Under the pieces are notes generated by a model. It ran no database searches. It was not told where the DNA came from and saw only the letters and a program-made list of their open reading frames with translations. A DNA stretch of 64,000 nt from Gymnogyps californianus (lineage: Eukaryota > Chordata > Aves > Accipitriformes > Cathartidae): positions 2,439,792 to 2,503,791 of the forward strand of contig NC_059487.1 in NCBI RefSeq assembly GCF_018139145.2, written 5' to 3'. The translations under genes were made by a program, and so were the position numbers. Below, in pieces: positions 60,904 to 64,000 of the stretch; the first letter of the stretch is position 1; each line of letters starts with the position of its first letter.

Positions 60904-61840
60904 AGGCAGATTGCCTGGCTCAGGGCAGCATCCCCCCCATGACTGGTGGGTTATCACACTGAACTTAGAGCCCCTGGTTCCTGGCTCTGCAGAGGCCTCC
61001 TTGGAGGGCCATGACAAGTCCCAGCCATCGGATGATAAAATAAACTCATGGCCAGGGGAAAAGCCAAAATGTGCGTCACAAGGACACCTTGTATCTGCCT
61101 GAATCTGGGTTTCTGTGGAAATGATTGGAAATATCCTGTGGCCTGGAGCACATCATCTCCTAATTGCTAGGTGACATCTCCACTGGAAAACCACTTCTGC
61201 TTAGGACATAGCCTGTCTATACAGGACGGCTCCATGTCAGCATGACAGCACATGCAACAAGAAGTCTTTATTATGAGTCCTGTGCTTCCAGCCCTTGGGA
61301 TGCCCAGGCAATGTGGCAAGCCAAAGGACAACAGGAGGCACCCGCTGGGTTTCCCAGTGCGATCTGCATGCTGACACGGATGGGCATGAAGTGCCCCCAG
61401 CATCAGACAGGATTCACACACCAGATAGGGAGCATTGAAAGCATCAGACACAGCTGCAGACCAGCACGCAGCAGTCCTGGAGGCAGCAGGAGGTGGTCTG
61501 ATACCGGAGCGAACCTGCCCACTGGCTGGCGGAGAACAGTGTCCGTCCCGTGGTCTGTCCATCTGCACCCCGGGCTCGCCCACCACCCCATCCTGAGCTG
61601 GGCACCTCTCAGGGACCACAGGCATCCTGAGAGCCTCCGCAGATGGCTTTCAAACTTTTTCTGTGTATTTCTTATGAAATCATCTTTGGAAATAGCCATG
61701 AAGTCCAAAAGCAAACAAAGGGGAAAAGCCAAAGCAAACAAAACCCTCCATTTTTTAAAAAATTGCCTGAAAAGGCAAAACCTTTCATTTTGGCTTGAAC
61801 ATATTTCTATCCTGTCTTTCCTGTGAGAGTAAGAAAAGCA
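60904..61840. other. Unique non-coding sequence, no gene seen
   Basis: The second-longest open frame of the window (61242-61826, +, 194 codons) and antisense frames of 152-171 codons overlap here. None has recognisable domains, and mutual overlap on opposite strands points to chance in stop-poor sequence. Confidence 0.45.
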
Positions 61841-61865
61841 ACAAACAAACAAACAAACAACAACA
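61841..61865. repeat. (CAAA)n short tandem repeat
   Basis: Five ACAA/CAAA units followed by CAACAAC. A simple repeat, probably length-polymorphic. Confidence 0.85.
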
Positions 61866-62214
61866 AAAGCAAAGTGAGGCTCCCCAGCAAGCGCCTGTTG
61901 CCATACTGCATGCATCAATTTTCTTCTTCAGTGTTTTCAGTTCAAAACACAAAGAAACATAACGAAAACCTGTTTTCCAGGTGTTATCTGCCTTGCTCAG
62001 ACTCAGGTGTGTGGCCAAAGAGCAGGATCCCCCATGGCCGGGGGGACGAGGACAGGCTCATGGGGGCTGGCATCAGCAGCATGGCATGGAGAGGCCAAAG
62101 GCAGCTCCTTCACGGCTGAAGATGAGCGAAGCCCATCCCCACTGCTCCCTCCTCTCCACATTTCTCGGTGTTGTGTGATTTCAGAGGCTCTGCCCTGAGC
62201 TCCCCCGGCTCCCA
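61866..62214. other. Unique non-coding sequence
   Basis: No gene or repeat recognised. Confidence 0.5.
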
Positions 62215-62700
62215 GCTGCTGTCAGGTTTCCAAGCAAACTTTACTGCCGCATGTGTTTACTTCTTGCCAGAATTTTAACTCCCGAGTCTTCCTGAATAGG
62301 AATTGCCTAGAGAAAACGTCAATATTCAAGCGCTTTCTCCCCTTCAGAACATGATGCTCTTACTTAGCTTAGCCGCGGAGTCACTTGTGCTTGTTTGAAG
62401 GACGCCCAACACAATTGCCGCTTCTCCTCCGAGCCCTTTGCTGAGTTCATATATTGAACATACAAGTCTCTTCCCTTTCAATCCAGCCAGAATCCTATTA
62501 GCTACAACATTTTTACAATTCATGAGCCACACCAGGGGTTTGCTTAACACTCATTTGCTAGTCTTTCTAGCTCACTGGCAAGGTGTCCAATTAGTCTAAA
62601 CAGCTCTTAGCTTTAGTAGAGTTAATTGTTTCACATTGCACAGCGGCAGCTGGGGAGTGCCCTAAATTTCCCAAGAGGATTTTTAATTATTGCTGCTATG
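62215..62700. promoter_or_regulatory. Candidate conserved non-coding element
   Basis: A long non-repetitive block holds evenly spread motifs, for example AGTTAATTGTTTCACATTGC, TGTCCAATTAGTCTAAAC and TTTTTAATTATTGCTGC. It has isolated CpGs preserved in otherwise AT-rich DNA (GCCGCGGAG). Preserved CpGs outside a CpG island can reflect constraint; that is inference. Confidence 0.3.
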
Positions 62701-63045
62701 CTGCTGGTACTCATTCTTCTTCCCCTCCCTGAAGTCTCCCATCACCTCTCGTACGTGTTTTCTTCCATCGCAGCATGAGTGTACCACCAGCATTGCTCAT
62801 CCACAATTAACATGCAACTCCAGTAACCAGTCGTGGGGGATGAATTGCAAGAATTGTTTTCCCCCCATTCTTTTGTTTGTCTTTTCCGAAGAACCACTTG
62901 TGGATTCTAGCAGAAACGCGACCGGCTCGTATTCCCAGCTGCTGCAATTATGGGAACCATCGTTAGTGAGCAGAGAAATGGGCACAGAAAATTAGAAGCA
63001 CTTGGAATCTGGCTTGTAATGTTTTACTAAGAGCCTGAAACCGAG

Positions 63046-63072
63046 TTATTCAAGGCATGTAAAAAATGGCTG
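63046..63072 (+). repeat. Second copy of a dispersed 27-29 bp element
   Basis: TTATTCAAGGCATGTAAAAA continuing ATGGCTG matches the copy at 59055-59083 in the same orientation, about 4 kb away. Similarity fades outside the core, although both are preceded by a TGAAA-AACC/TGAAACC-like string. Confidence 0.7.
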
Positions 63073-63392
63073 TGTGCGTAGGCATAACTACAAAGCATGT
63101 TTCCCTGCTGGTCATGGTTTAGGTAGAGACCTATATCTAAAACCCAAGGTGTAAAGGCTCAATTTGCCCATCCCAGGCAGAGGCTCTGATTACATGACTA
63201 TGACATAAAAGGTGCATTTACATCCCTCATGGAAAGTTGCCAGGGGGCTGGTTCCACGTGTCTGCGGGGCTGGGGTGCTGCCTGACCTTTCGTGGGGGGC
63301 ATGGCATCATGCTCACGCTGTGCCCTGCAACATTGCCGAGTTTCCCATTTTCTCAATTCCTGATATTCTTCCAGCAAACTAGGGGGTCTTAC

Positions 63393-63411
63393 TCCCCCCC
63401 CCCCCGCCCCC
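63393..63411. repeat. Poly(C) tract
   Basis: Twelve C, one G, then five C, preceded by ACT. On the minus strand this is a G-run able to join a G-quadruplex. Homopolymers of this kind are prone to sequencing length error. Confidence 0.9.
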
Positions 63412-63753
63412 ATCTGCACTTTGGACTATGGGCAAATAACAGACTTTTTCTTTGATGAATAAACTGGGAAACTGGACACCTCTCCGGTGCCACTGTCCCC
63501 CCAAACTAGCCTGTCTCTCAGGGTTAGAGAAAGAAAACCTTTCAGTTTAATCCAATCTATTTCTTGGAGTCCATTTAGTCCTTTAACAGCTTTTCCTCCG
63601 GTTAAGCCAATTCTTAAATTTAAAAACTCTCTAGAAATTAAAAAAATCCCAACTCTTTAGAAACAAAAGGCTTTGCTATGAAAGCCTGCTAATGAAACGT
63701 GCTGCTGTTTCCAAAGCATTTCATCTGGGAAATTCCCAGATTACTTTATTCAA

Positions 63754-63768
63754 TTTTTTTTTTTTTTT
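63754..63768. repeat. Poly(T) tract
   Basis: Fifteen consecutive T between CAA and AATCC. No retrocopy structure is visible on the minus strand. Confidence 0.9.
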
Positions 63769-64000
63769 AATCCTCCCTACCGTTTTCTGGCTGAAATTGC
63801 CATTGCTGTTTCAAGGCATTCTTGAATACTTGCTGTTATTTACTCCTTTTCCTCTGAAGTGAATTTTAAGCCTGTGCGTGGTATGGAACAGCACAATAAA
63901 ACCATATGGCAGCAGCCTCTTGTCATCAGGGATTTGGACGGAGATAAGGAGCTGGAAGGGGGGAGAGAGACCCGAGGGGTATCTTGGCACTGCAGAGGTG

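Larger units (their letters stand above)
62701..64000. other. Unique non-coding sequence, no gene seen
   Basis: There is a poly(C) tract at 63393-63411 and a poly(T) tract at 63754-63768. Open frames up to 101 codons (62690-62995, +), with no recognisable product. No gene enters from the right edge as far as can be seen. Confidence 0.5.

Noticed and set aside
60563..61102. 179-codon open frame, plus strand
   Set aside because: It crosses the (CTC)n simple repeat, has no recognisable domain, and no supporting splice or promoter structure.
61242..61826. 194-codon open frame, plus strand, with 152-171-codon antisense frames
   Set aside because: Mutually overlapping frames on both strands and no domain; typical of stop-poor sequence and not of a gene.
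1..64000. CRISPR arrays, operons, phage or bacterial mobile elements
   Set aside because: No spaced direct repeats, no tight runs of co-oriented genes and no bacterial coding density; the repeats present are those of a bird genome.

Overview
This window looks like ordinary avian nuclear DNA: a gene-poor, non-coding stretch of intergenic or large-intron sequence. The evidence for a bird is the repeat content. There are two well-preserved CR1 LINE 3' ends with the characteristic terminal ATTCTATG-type short repeats (27.06-27.39 kb and 46.48-46.72 kb). There are also two much older CR1 pieces (35.3-36.2 kb and 47.2-47.6 kb) and a complete solo retroviral LTR of a type I recognise as common in bird genomes (12.38-12.96 kb, minus strand). 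Several weak MIR/CORE-SINE-like remnants are of the kind shared by amniotes. The species and the chromosomal locus cannot be named from the sequence alone.

I find no protein-coding exon, tRNA, rRNA, microRNA or recognisable pseudogene of a host gene that I can support. The longest open frame is 221 codons (50128-50793, +). It has no recognisable domain, runs through a SINE-like remnant, and is of a length that chance can produce in 64 kb. There is no bacterial-type content: no operons, ribosome binding sites, CRISPR array or insertion sequence. Short exons of an unknown gene cannot be excluded by eye.

Layout. 1-12.4 kb: unique sequence with a 22-nt tandem duplication, CA/TG microsatellites and one MIR-like remnant. 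12.375-12.968 kb: solo LTR with intact 5-bp target-site duplications. 13-27 kb: unique sequence, moderately GC-rich in parts, with an ancient repeat remnant near 17.3 kb and a G-quadruplex-type run at 21.42-21.46 kb. 27-37 kb: young CR1, a conserved-looking AT-rich block at 28.9-29.25 kb, a 12-bp hairpin, MIR-like pieces, a cluster of overlapping palindromes at 33.55 kb and an ancient CR1 reverse-transcriptase fragment. 37-48 kb: mostly unique sequence, a doubtful LTR-like segment at 41.1-42.0 kb, an ancient dispersed repeat at 44.74-44.96 kb, and two CR1 ends. 48-64 kb: several AT-rich blocks with homeodomain-like sites that look like conserved non-coding elements, interrupted by MIR-like remnants and simple repeats.

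No new biological system is evident. The observations most worth checking are the palindrome cluster at 33.55-33.62 kb, the solo LTR as a dated insertion with its own promoter and polyadenylation signals, the candidate conserved non-coding elements, and a pair of related 27-29 bp elements 4 kb apart (59.06 and 63.05 kb). Repeat family names come from recognition, not from a database search.
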